Shown here one piece after another: positions 23,831 to 34,045 of a stretch of 64,000 nt of DNA. Position 1 is the stretch's first letter. Each line of letters opens with the position of its first letter. The stretch lies in contig NC_134939.1 of the NCBI RefSeq assembly GCF_051020765.1, forward strand, positions 17,353,203-17,417,202, written 5' to 3'. A program made the position numbers and the translations under genes. Below the pieces are notes generated by a model. The model ran no database searches and was not told where the DNA came from. It was given only the letters and a program-made list of their open reading frames with translations. The DNA comes from Lasioglossum baleicum (Eukaryota > Arthropoda > Insecta > Hymenoptera > Halictidae).

Positions 23831-24150
23831 TTTGGGGAGGAGAAGCGAGATGAAAAGAATGAGGATGACGGGCAGGGCGAAAGGAAGGGCCAAAAGGGAG
23901 ACGCAGGAGGAAAACGAGGGTGAAATGTCTGGTCGGGGGCCGCCAACCCCCTTAACTCGAAGTGTAGACGGTACTTGGAGCAAAACTCCAGGTAGAAAAC
24001 GCCGAAAAGGTAACGTATGCACCGATTCCTTCCGCGTAGCGAAAGCTTTAGACCATTTCCCATCCCTTGCCCAGCGAACCAGCCAACCAGTCAGTCTGCC
24101 ATAAATGCTCGCGTTTTCATCTTCGCGCAAAGCGTTTAGGTGTGCGTACG
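23831..24150. other. purine-rich non-coding DNA
   Basis: No gene, only GA-rich composition to about 23930. Confidence 0.5.
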
Positions 24151-24178
24151 CTGCCTGCCTGCCTGCCTGCCTGCCTGC
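24151..24178. repeat. (CTGC)7 microsatellite
   Basis: Seven tandem tetranucleotides, followed by CGCTGGCTGAGCTAGCTAGG. Confidence 0.95.
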
Positions 24179-25043
24179 TTCGCTGGCTGAGCTAGCTAGG
24201 CTCTGGTTGGCCTGCAAACTCATTAGGAGCTGAAATAAATACGATGCAGTCGTTGCACCGCCGCGCCGGAACTGCTACGGTCTTGCTCTGACGGCACGCT
24301 GCGCTCACGCTTATAGAGACCTCCCTCCTAGAATCGAAAAGTTTCCCCGTCTATCCATCTACCGGGTGGCTAGAAGCCTCTCACCTGTCTCCTTCGGCCC
24401 GCCAAGTTTCGGGAGTTTGATGGACAAACTTTGCCTCTGATAGAGCGACGATCCTCTAAACGAAAACCCGGAGACCTGATAAATCGGAACCAGTTTGCTC
24501 CTGCAATTATTTTCAGCTCTTTTCGACGAGACATATGCGGAGTTTGAGCTGCAAGTCGCTGTTTAATTTTTGAAGAATTTCCTGCGTCGTTCAGAATACT
24601 AGAACCCGCTTATTCGAACAGCGAATGGCCCTCGAGCGATATCCCAGAAATGATAAATAATACTCCAGGCGATCCTGCTCGAGCGACACGAAGTGTAATC
24701 CCCGAAAGGTGATTAGCCGTGGAGCAGCGTGTCTTTTAAATCCGTGGAAGCATCTTAATTCCGAGAAATTTTCTGCCGGATGAAGTAAAGGTTGTCCCGG
24801 CGATTCTCGAAGACGAAGTTCCGCTTCGAAGTGCTCCTTCGAAAGGTTGCAAAGTCTGAGACTTGCATTTCGCAAGGTTTCGAGAGAGCCTGTTCTCTTC
24901 TCGTCCTCTGTTGCTCTGTCTCTTTTCCGTGGATAGGCACAGCTGTAGATATTCTCAGGACGCGGAAGACGCGGAAGAGAAGCGACACGAGGGGACAACG
25001 AAATTGAAATGGCGAAAGCGGATCACAGAATAGGTTGGCTTAG
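24179..25043. other. non-coding stretch with a CG islet
   Basis: The islet CCGCCGCGCCGG lies at 24258-24269. A minus-strand CAG|GTGAGAGG near 24383 is a good donor sequence downstream of an open frame, but without an acceptor or recognised domain it is not called an exon. Confidence 0.45.
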
Positions 25044-26240
25044 CAGGGGTGGTGCTCCGGAGCAGGTCGCCGGACGAGGGGTCTAATCCGTACAGCTACA
25101 GCACTGTGCGACGGATCCCTGTACACGCGCCTCTTGTTGCTGAAAATTAATTTTAAATTTCAACGACGCCCTCCCGGCAATATGCGCTTGCATGATACTC
25201 GACAAAATAGCACGCGGCGTTTTAACCTGGTCACCGAACGCATTAAATCGCCGTTTGATCTCAACATTTTCGCAAGGGACAAAGTTACGCCGAATTACCT
25301 CAGGAATAAGTATCTGGTGACTCGAACGAAACAATTTGTTTTATTTGAAATAGAAGGAAAATATGATAAAGGAGGAGGCTACACCAGGAATCTCGTTTTT
25401 CCAACGTTAGCTGCTTTTTTTCCAGCTTCCGGTCTCTCTTCGAACAGCGTCGTCCCTCTTCAGTTGGCACTCGTCCCTGCACTCGACGGTTTAAACTGTT
25501 CGAGCAATCCAGTGCTTTCTGTTTCTCTCGACGACACTGTTTTTCCTCCCCTGTCTTGCTCCTTTCTCCACAACCGATTTTCCACGTTTTCTTCACCGGT
25601 TTCTTCGCTGGCCGTGAAAAATCCATACTTTTCCGGGGAACTTCTCGACGGAGAGATTGTAACGAGTCTCGGCGAAACAACGAGGAAAAGGGAACCCAAA
25701 GTGGAGAACAAACCTGCAAGGAAAATTTCTTCGTTCCTCCCCAGATTTTCTAGAGACTTTCCACCGTGTTTTTTCTCACGGTCGCATTTTCATTCGCATC
25801 GAGTGTCTAGCGCGACGCCCGAGCCGCTTCCTTTTCCGTCCGCACCACCACCGTTTAGCTTGAACAAGGCTATTCCATTAGGAGGAACAACTGACTTCAT
25901 AATCGAACACGCGTCCTGTCGCGGCTTATTGGGAAATTACGCGTTCGATAAAGAGACAATGCGCGAACGAGCGGATTGTCATATAGAATGGAATTTAATG
26001 ACTCGGCAGACGCTCGCGCAATTTCCACTGTTTCGCGCGAGCCCGCCGAATGGCCAAGTTAAACGCTCTGTGCCCGGCAACGGGCGATCTTTTGTTCCCA
26101 TCGCCAAAAATATCAATCCTTCCATAGCAAGCCGCGTTCGGCTGCAAACTCAAAAAAATATTAACCACAAAATATTAACCCTAATATATCTCTCAGCGAG
26201 GAAAATTTTCGATTTCCTTTTCACCTTTACTTTATTTTAA
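25044..26240 (+). other. 398-codon stop-free frame of uncertain coding status
   Basis: From just after a TAG at 25041 to the TAA at 26238-26240 this frame has no stop. The first ATG is at 25182, giving 352 residues. The predicted protein is rich in Ser, Phe, Leu and Pro. It has no signal peptide at its start, no membrane segment of normal quality, no zinc-finger or other motif I recognise, and a Phe-rich C-terminus. Codon use is not strongly biased (TTT and TTC, AAA and AAG all common), which argues against a conserved housekeeping gene. A frame this long is unexpected by chance in 64 kb of average composition. However, the + strand here is C/T-skewed, which lowers stop frequency because every stop needs purines at codon positions 2 or 3. 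It could be an orphan or de novo ORF, an unspliced UTR, or chance. Confidence 0.2.
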
Positions 26241-27369
26241 TATTATTCCTAATTTATCATTAGAGAAAAATATGTGGAAGCATTCTATGGAAGAATGTGT
26301 TCTAAATAGAAAAATAAAATTGGCGGCCCTCAAAACTTGATACAACATGAGAAAATATTAAAAAATAAAATCGATAACATTTTGTACGTATTACCGTGGA
26401 CGACAAATTTATGTTTGCATAGCACAAATTTATTCAGAGCAAAATATTTATTGTTACGTGTTTGAATCTGATTGGGAAAAAGTACCGCAGCTAAACGTTC
26501 GCCCGCATTAATAGGTACTTCTAGCCTATTCGGTAAAACAGAGAAATGAATTGGCGAAACGTGCGAGTTAATCCACGATTAAACTGGAATAAAAATATCG
26601 GACATGCTCAGCCGTCGGTGGACAAAAATAATAAACGTTGATTGTTCGTTTTGAAGGGTTTTAAAGGGTCGCGCTATAGTTTTGACGTACAGCGTATGAA
26701 TCCTTGGTACATCGTTCGGTAGCCCCGACTGAACCTTCATGCATGTGTACATAAACTGAGCGCGGCACGGGCTCAGTCGTGTATATTTTAGCGTCTGTGA
26801 ATAATCAGCAATCAGCAGTAGCTGCGGCAATGGCGGCGGTAACAAATTGCACGTGTACACACACAAACTAGGCATGCAAATTCGAGAACCGAGTCTCTCG
26901 ACTTTGCCCGAATCCCGGCCTACTAGGATGTCCCTTTCGGGCTAACGAGTCATGAAACCGACGCGCGGAATCGACGTATTGCTCTTCAGGGACGTGCCGT
27001 AAAATTTCGGCCTCGGATAAGCCTTTCCCTCCCTCGTCTGGATAAGGGTACACCACGGTTTTTCCCTGTTGCTTGTCCGCCCCGAGAATTATTCCTTCTC
27101 GTTTCATCCGACGACAGGAACCACGCAAATGACAGATCCACTTTATTGTCTGGATATTTAAAACGACCTCTGAACTGTATTCAATATCAGAGAAGGGTTT
27201 TCAAACTGCTAACTCAGCTACCTGTGGATGTTTCATTCTTTAAGAGCTGCAAAAAAAAAACTGTTAACCCGTGAAGCTTTGCATTCTTAATTTCAGCGTG
27301 TCAACGAAATTGTTGTCGCTTCATTTTTAATCGCGTCTTTCCGAACGTTTAGAACGAAAACATTATTCG
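26241..27369. other. non-coding stretch
   Basis: AT-rich to about 26480, then ordinary. No supported feature. Confidence 0.55.
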
Positions 27370-27371
27370 GT

Positions 27372-27414
27372 TACCAGGTTAATATCTCCATGAATATTAA
27401 TATTCACTGGTGAC
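27372..27414. repeat. imperfect hairpin with a 16-bp AT palindrome
   Basis: TGAATATTAATATTCA (27391-27406) is a perfect palindrome. Outer arms TTACCAGGTTAATAT and ATATTCACTGGTGA extend it with mismatches. The TAAT cores would suit homeodomain binding, but that is inference. Confidence 0.6.
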
Positions 27415-29433
27415 AAAAAATAATTCTGTTGCGGACGATGTGATTAAATCTGTACAGTGGTAGTCCCTATTACACCTTTAACCAGCTTTGTCCTCCTCTT
27501 ACAGCGTCGTTATGAAATCAGAATAAATTAAAACCGCGTATTACAGCGGGACCGATTTACGTGTTAATGAAACACATTAATATGTTGATAAAAAGGATCT
27601 CCATAAATGATTAATGAGCGCGGCGAGATTTCGTTTATTTCGGTAGGATAAATAGAGGGGAGATTTGTTTGACGTTGTCTCATTTTGAATCGCGGGTCGA
27701 GCATTTTTTCCCCTGTCGTTCGTTTTGGTCACGAATGAATGGCGTCGATCAATGGCGAGTAACGACCTAGCATGGTCTCCGGCTAGATCGAGCAAGAATC
27801 GTTTCTCATGGCCACGGGTTGGCTCACCGTCCAGGTAGATAATTGACAGGCTGATACTTTGCTCTCAGCCTCGAGAATAATTGGTGATCCTATCGGAATG
27901 TCTCGTATACGAATCCGAGAGGCGAGGGCCGAAGACGAAATGCGTTCCTCGGCTCTGAGGAATGGCGTCTGGACTCTACACTCTACTCGCTTTCTCTCTC
28001 TCTCTTACTCCTTTATCTTCTCTCGGTCTCTTTCTCGCCTCGTAGGCGTTGATCGGCCAACTGTTAATCTGATTTTGAGGGTGCGGACAAAGATGAAGCG
28101 GCGTACACGTATCTGTTTTGTATTTGTACGTTCTCCGAGTGGACCGGAACCCCCGGTCATTTATATTCCGTGATCAACAGGATAAAAACGCAGCCGCTGG
28201 AACACGTCCGAGAAACCTCTTAACGACGCTCCGCCATCCTCTATTTGTAGAACCTGGCTCTTATTGTAACATTCGAGTGAGTCCTCCGACTTCTAATCGA
28301 ACCGACTATCGCATTAATCTTCCAAATGATTTCCCTCGACCGGAGAGCACGCCGCCAGCCTGAAATTCTGTCGAGAAACTCGTCGAGACATCACATTTTG
28401 CCGGAAAAATTCCCTCCGAGGAAGTGCGCGACGTCACGTCCCTAGAACTGTCTCACCGTGACGACACTCGGGTACCGACTATGTATAGCATTTAGATCTG
28501 GTAACGCTGATTGCTAGCGGATCATTATGCAAAATAAATGGGGATTTCGTGGATTCTTCCGAGGTGGGAATGAGTAGGAGTAGAATTTTTCCGTGATCGA
28601 TACTGAATTCGAGAGCCAAGGGAGGAGAACACGTGGGTCGTCTTTGGCTTCCGCAGCTAATGATCGAGGATGAAGCAGCACCGGATGAAGGTAGCCGCGA
28701 AAGAAATCGCAATTGCAAGGGGCGAAGCTGAAATTCCATGGCGCCCCTCGGACCGGTTGGTGAAACAATATAAAAGCTTGCTAACGATCGCAGGGGGAAA
28801 TTCGCTTCCTCGAGGGGGGTGGGAAGGTGATATCGTCGAACCGGGCGAATAAAAAAGGAAGTATATATTGCGTCTCGTTCCGAGTTCCGGCCGGTGGAAT
28901 CGGAGTAACTCGAGTAAAACGACACGCGGGAACGACCGGCGAGGGGGTTCCTTCCGAGTTTTCATTGAGAAATTACGATCGTTACCGATAATTAACACGA
29001 AACATCGTCGTCTAGCATTGCCTCGGAACCTCGTATAACACGAACGGGATACCCTCCTGGCAATTATCGCTTGCTTACGACTATTAATAATAGGATTTTC
29101 TTCGCGGGGAAGCGCTCCCTTCCCTTCTCTCGGCCCTCTCCACCAATCGGAGGAAAACAACGGGGCTTCCTTTAATCGTGGTTAGATAATATCTCCTTGA
29201 GTTCACTGAGCTCGTTATTTGTCTGCCAATTTGCCAACGTTGTTTCACAGTCGCTGGCAACTCGAGGGAATTAACGCGATCCGATTTCAACAAAAATGCC
29301 ATTTAACGCTCCTTCGCAGCAACGGAATCTGTCGAAACTGTTTAGAACTGCTGCATAAAAATTTCACTTAATTTCCCAAATTTTTGTTTGTCAACAATTA
29401 TACAGTTCTCATCAAAATTTCACACAATTAGTA
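27415..29433. other. non-coding stretch
   Basis: Contains the second copy of the 14-mer GCGCGACGTCACGT at 28426-28439. Overlapping minus-strand frames at 28479-29160 show no recognisable protein features. Confidence 0.5.
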
Positions 29434-29638
29434 GCTTTGTTGTGGCCCTCTTTCTCGGAAAGGGCCTGATCGTAAAATTTTTAGGTTCGATCCAGCAAAA
29501 AAAGACAGATTCCAAATTTTCTATTAGGAAGTGATATTTTTACATAATTATTTTTATTTTACGTGTTCGATTCATTTTTAATTTTTTAATGTGAACAACA
29601 ATACTACCTCGAAGCGGCCCGTGCTTTGCCGACCCATG
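29434..29638. mobile_element. hAT (Tip100/Zaphod-like) non-autonomous remnant
   Basis: The left part reads CTCTTTCTCGGAAAGGGCC then TGATCGTAAAATTTTTAGG. The right part, inverted from 29638, reads CATGGGTCGGCAAAGCACGG then GCC. Both resemble the terminal region I know from hAT-Tip100-type elements (GGGTCGGCAAA ... AAAGGGCCAGATAGTAAATATTTTAGG). The interior is AT-rich. The left extremity is degraded and I see no 8-bp target duplication, so this is an old copy. Confidence 0.45.
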
Positions 29639-30965
29639 GTCTAGACTGTTGAGCGACGGAGAGAATTTTTTATCAAACATTTCTGTTTCGGAAGAAATTC
29701 GATTGGCGAACTAGAGAAATAGCAATGCACATAGTTTCACGCTCGTCCGTCGCAGTGTTCGGCCAGGTTCCCAGAAAAAGGCTGTTGGCTTTCAATTACT
29801 TAAAACGTAGTTCCAAGTACACCGTAATTCGCCGATTCCAGAGAACGCGCGACACGGCAGTGTAACTACTCTCGTACTTTGCACTCGCGATTCTCGGTGG
29901 GAACACGTCCAGTCGAGATTAGAGCAACTGCGGTTCAATTACTACCAGCAAGAGCTTATCTTCACCGTGGAGTTTGTCTCTAGCTCAGGCTTAAAGGAAG
30001 CTTGACAAGCGACCGCTATCACCGTTGCATCTACGCTTCTTTCAAACAATTATTTACCTCACGAATTCCTGTATTCACAATCCTTTGCAAATATTCTCGG
30101 AAAGCAAATTTAATCTTAATAACACACAGAATTAAAAAGCCTTTCCGAACACAGCTGATCATGTGCACGAACGAAATACAGTAAAATCTAAGAAAACAAG
30201 AGCTACAGGATCTAAGAACATTGCTTACCCCCTCCACTAGGACTGTCCACAAACAAAATGTGAGTCTGCAACACGGTGGAGCGAATTTACGATTCTTTCG
30301 GTACGATTTTACGGGAATGAGGGGTACGTGGAATTTCAAGGATATAATCGTAGAAGCCGTCTGATACTTTTCATTCGTTCTGCCCGGGTAGAATCGAGAC
30401 AAAAGTGCGAAAGGTAGAAGGGCGGCAGCCAGGAGAATTACCCTTCAGACGATGCTTGATGCGACAAGTTCGAACGCGGCTCGGCGAAAGAACGAAAATG
30501 AGAGTGGCCGACGTCTCGTACGTCGCTATAATCTCGATGAGACCTGTAAGAATAAGAAACGAGGATGCCTAGACAAAGGGTGCGCAAAGCACTGTTCGGA
30601 GTGTACGACGAAAGCACGAAACTTTCTGGCTCCTCCTCGGTTTTTACCACGGGGGATGAATACGGTCTCTTAACGTTATGGCACAGCGTATTCTCCCCGT
30701 TCAATTAAAAGTAAAAATATTCCCCTACGTCGGTACATCGCGGAGAAAACCCCATATTTAATTAAGCGAACCTTCGATCGCTTCTGTTCCTTTCAGACCG
30801 CGAACTGTCTTGAGCAATTACTGTATTCGTTCAATAATGTCTGCCAAACGTGACTTTGTTACTGTAATAATTTTCAGGAATTTATTTAGTACGGTTGAAT
30901 ATTTCTGAATGGCTTAATTTTTATGTTAGGCAGTGGTTTGTAGGAGAATGTACTCGCGTGTAACG
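29639..30965. other. non-coding stretch
   Basis: No supported feature. Overlapping short frames at about 30440-30700 lack features. Confidence 0.5.
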
Positions 30966-30969
30966 AAGG

Positions 30970-30998
30970 CTTGTTCTTTTTCTGTTCTAGGTGAGTAA
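30970..30998 (+). promoter_or_regulatory. candidate recursive-splice (ratchet) site
   Basis: A polypyrimidine run, CTTGTTCTTTTTCTGTTCTAG, ends at 30990 as a strong 3' splice site. It is joined directly to GTGAGTAAAC, a consensus 5' splice site. A juxtaposed acceptor and donor with no exon between them is the defining motif of recursive splice sites, which insects use to remove very long introns stepwise (established in Drosophila). If used, it places this part of the window inside a long + strand intron. One motif could also arise by chance. Confidence 0.4.
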
Positions 30999-32002
30999 AC
31001 CTTGGCCTGAATGCAGATACGCAGAGGGTGAGAAAAGAGAAAAATTGCTCTAACAATTCTACTGGTTCATTCATATATTTACATTTTATTCTTTGTGAGC
31101 GGAGAGCCACGTTTCAATTATAGTGTAGCAATTCGTGGGTTAGAGGGCAACAGTCGAAAGGGTTAGTGGTAGAAGAATCTTGATTTTGAGCGGAGGGCTC
31201 GGCGACCCGATTTTCAGCCGGAAATTCCGCGAAGAGCGCATATTGAATGGCGGGAGCGGATAAATAAGGAATAAAGCCGGGAAACCAAGGTTTTTCATCG
31301 GTTTAACGAAGTCGTCGGAAAGGTTACAGATTGCCCTAGTGTATAAAGCCAGAATGTAAAGAGGCAGAGGCCGGGGAACGAGCGTGTATACGAAGTTACC
31401 GGGCAAACAGAGACAAGAATGCGCACGTGGGTTCCTGGGTGAATGTGCGCGTGGGCACACACCAGGTTACACACAACAGTCGTCGGTTCGTACGTGCGTA
31501 GGTGGTGAGAATACAGCGCGGCGAGAGAGAAGAGAGGTCAGAGCCAGTGCCCGATGCATTATTCAGTCTGGTCAACCCTAACTCACGCAAGACGCATCCT
31601 CGTCCACCCTCGGCCACCTTTAGAATAAGCTAACTATCTGATCCGCGTACGTGCGCCTCTCTATACAAGCAAAACCGTGGACGAGTAAACCACGCGAAAC
31701 CACCGCACCAGCCGGGGCTCTACGATCACGATATCCACGCGAAGATCGCCGATAGGTGATCTGTACACAACCGTACAGAGACTGTTTGTCAAGAAGTTCC
31801 GGATTAGTCGGAGAGGACTCCACTGTGTTTTAGCCACGACCTCGTCGCTATCCTTTCGCTTTAACCCTCGCTACGCCGCGACGCGCCGCGCCGCTCGGGG
31901 ATAATTGTACGAAACGTACTCGGTCGATACTTCGTGTTCCAAGCTGCTTTATACTCGTCATTCCGTCTGCGAAAATTATTCTACAATTAAACCGGAATAT
32001 TA
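30999..32002. other. non-coding stretch with CG-rich segment 31370-31900
   Basis: 31370-31860 is CG-rich and has a promoter-like look (TATTCAGTCTGG near 31560 resembles an arthropod initiator), but no donor or frame allows a gene call. A CG islet of CGCCGCG units lies at 31874-31894. Confidence 0.45.
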
Positions 32003-32210
32003 TACCCGGTGATTCTTGGAACTGGGACGAGTTACGGCTCTTTTTTTAAGTAACAATAGAAATACTATTCGTGGAAACGCAAATTTTATTATCGTCGGCA
32101 CCGGGCCGCAGCCGGCCGCATATCTCGGACAATTTTTCGCTGCTCTCGTTCACGAGCTTCACAAAAATTTATAAGCTGATCCGCAAAATTGCTAATTCAA
32201 AATGTACACG
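32003..32210 (+). mobile_element. MITE family D, copy 1 (left terminus present)
   Basis: It begins TACCCGGTGATTCTTGGAAC and continues GGGACGAGTTACGGCTC. From 32065 to 32210 it matches 49334-49436 in the same orientation (GGAAACGCAAATTTTATTAT, CGTTCACGAGCTTCACAAAA, then ATTTATAAGCTGA). The left end matches, inverted, the right end of copy 2. The two partial copies together imply a full element with inverted termini close to TACAGGGTGATTC..GGAACTGGGAC. This copy lacks the right terminus and has a CG-rich insertion around 32100-32125. Confidence 0.75.
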
Positions 32211-33750
32211 CGTACATTGAAAGGAAAACGCGCATACACATACATGTATACAGCGTAGAGTATAAAAATAAATGCAACGAGATAAACAGTTTCCGAGACG
32301 ACAGAAAATTAGTCGGAAATAAAACGAATAATTTTTCCGAATAATTTGACCGAACGCTAATTGACCCAGTTCGATCGTCTTGTCTTCCGAAAAAAAGGAG
32401 GCGGACAAAGGTGTTTCGCGTCTGCGAATCGATGGAGCAAGAGAAAAGGAAGAAATTGGCAAACCGGGGGCCGGCACACGGGACAAGGAGGTAGCACAGT
32501 CGCTTTTGAGGGAGTTTGAAAAGTCCTTTGCGAGAGTCGCGGTCTGATTCGTGGGTGGTCAGGCGAATCGAAATGGGTATTTGGTATTCTGACGAAGTAA
32601 CTCCGGCCTCTTTCCTCTTTTCCGCTCATCGCACATGCACGTCAACTATCTTCCGATCGTTCAAGAGCTTCCCCCGTGCCTTTCGTCTTCGAAGCAAGCA
32701 AATATTTGCGACAACTGCGGAGACGAAACCACGGAGCTGCTCATACAGCAACGACAGAAATAGAATGTTGTGCTCTCTTCGGGGCTCCCTTCCTCGGTTG
32801 CTACCCTATGCCGCGTCAGTTTTCTTTTAAACGTTCCTGGTATCGTTTCTGCTGAAACTGGTTCACCCCCTTTGTACGTTCTAAATTCCGGAATTTATTT
32901 TACCGGGCCCTATTACTGCTCGTAATTGAACGTATGTGACCTCTAACTTCTTGTTTTATTGGCTGGGGAGAAAGGATGTTTAAGGCAGACGATCCCAAAA
33001 GTACCATTTACGGTTTTTAGATATGAAGTTACCGAAGACCAGAGAGATTTTGTTACAATTCTTATAATTAAGATCTAGTTGCGCCCCTACTGCCAGGTTC
33101 AATGAAGATAAAAATCAATTACTTCTTTGTAAATTGCAGTGTAGCTTCACAGTTTCGTCGGGCACGTGTCGCAGCACTTGATCCTAGGAAAGACTGAAAG
33201 TCCTCAAGACGAGAGAACCGATAATTGAACGTGGACGACTGGGAAGAACGAATAGTCGCAGTTTTTAATTAGCGTATTCTTACGTAATTCCGAAAGCAAT
33301 TTCCCAGCGAGTTAACAAACAGGACTGCTGCGCCGCGCCGCACCGGTCGTCGCTTAGCGATGAGACGAGATCTTCGATTTAAATCAAGTCGCGGTAAACA
33401 TTCGAGTTGGTCCCAGGTTTCGCTCGGTCTTCTTGTTAGTCTTCCAGCGTCGCGTCTTAAGGCGAGACGTTCTCATCGTTCCTCCATTCTCTGTCTTCCT
33501 CGCTAACGTAAATACTTTTAACTTCTCCTAATAACTGTACGCACGCTCGTCGTTACATACCTCGGCCACAATGTACCTTCGAAGTTCGTGCACACAATCG
33601 ACTCCTCGAAAATTTCCATTTTAGAACTCGGAAAATTAGAACCACACGTGAAAAGACATCTGGAATTATTCAGACAGTAAAATAGACAAAAACTCTGGTA
33701 AATTAGTATGCTTCTGGCACATTGTGTATAGTATAGTCTTCTCCACTTTC
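32211..33750. other. non-coding stretch
   Basis: CG islet CGCCGCGCCG at 33331-33340. No exon supported. Confidence 0.5.
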
Positions 33751-34045
33751 CATCTGAAGAACTCGAGAATATCTCAAACATTCTCAGTGTTCAAGAGAAG
33801 CAAGAATTCGTAGTCTCATCTCCGAGACGAATGCTAAATAATAAATAATCTAGCGGCGTTTCCTACACTCCGGTCCCTAAATTTTTTAAATGATAAAATG
33901 ACGAATTATTATTCCACCGCATGGATCCTGCAACTTCTGAAGATCTCGAAAACGTCGAACTTTCTCGATATTCAAAGGCAGCTGAAATTCGTAGACCCTT
34001 TCTTGAGACGAATGCTAAATGATAAATAATTTAGCAGCCTCCCGA
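33751..34045. repeat. two-copy diverged tandem duplication, period about 183 bp
   Basis: TCTGAAGAACTCGAGAA (33753) recurs as TCTGAAGATCTCGAAAA (33936), and AATTCGTAGTCTC as AATTCGTAGACCC. GAGACGAATGCTAAATAATA is repeated as GAGACGAATGCTAAATGATA, followed by AATAATCTAGC against AATAATTTAGC. Offsets are 180-183 bp. Confidence 0.8.

Noticed and set aside
23540..24223. 227-codon minus-strand frame
   Set aside because: It is the translation of the (GAAA)n-(GA)n tract plus flanks, with long Ser-Leu runs and no domain or splice evidence.
24370..24600. Minus-strand frame ending at CAG|GTGAGAGG
   Set aside because: The donor is good, but two frames are open equally and neither shows a recognisable motif or acceptor.
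29470..29500. GGTTCGATCC, tRNA T-loop-like
   Set aside because: The flanking bases do not form T-arm or acceptor stems, and it lies inside the hAT-like remnant.
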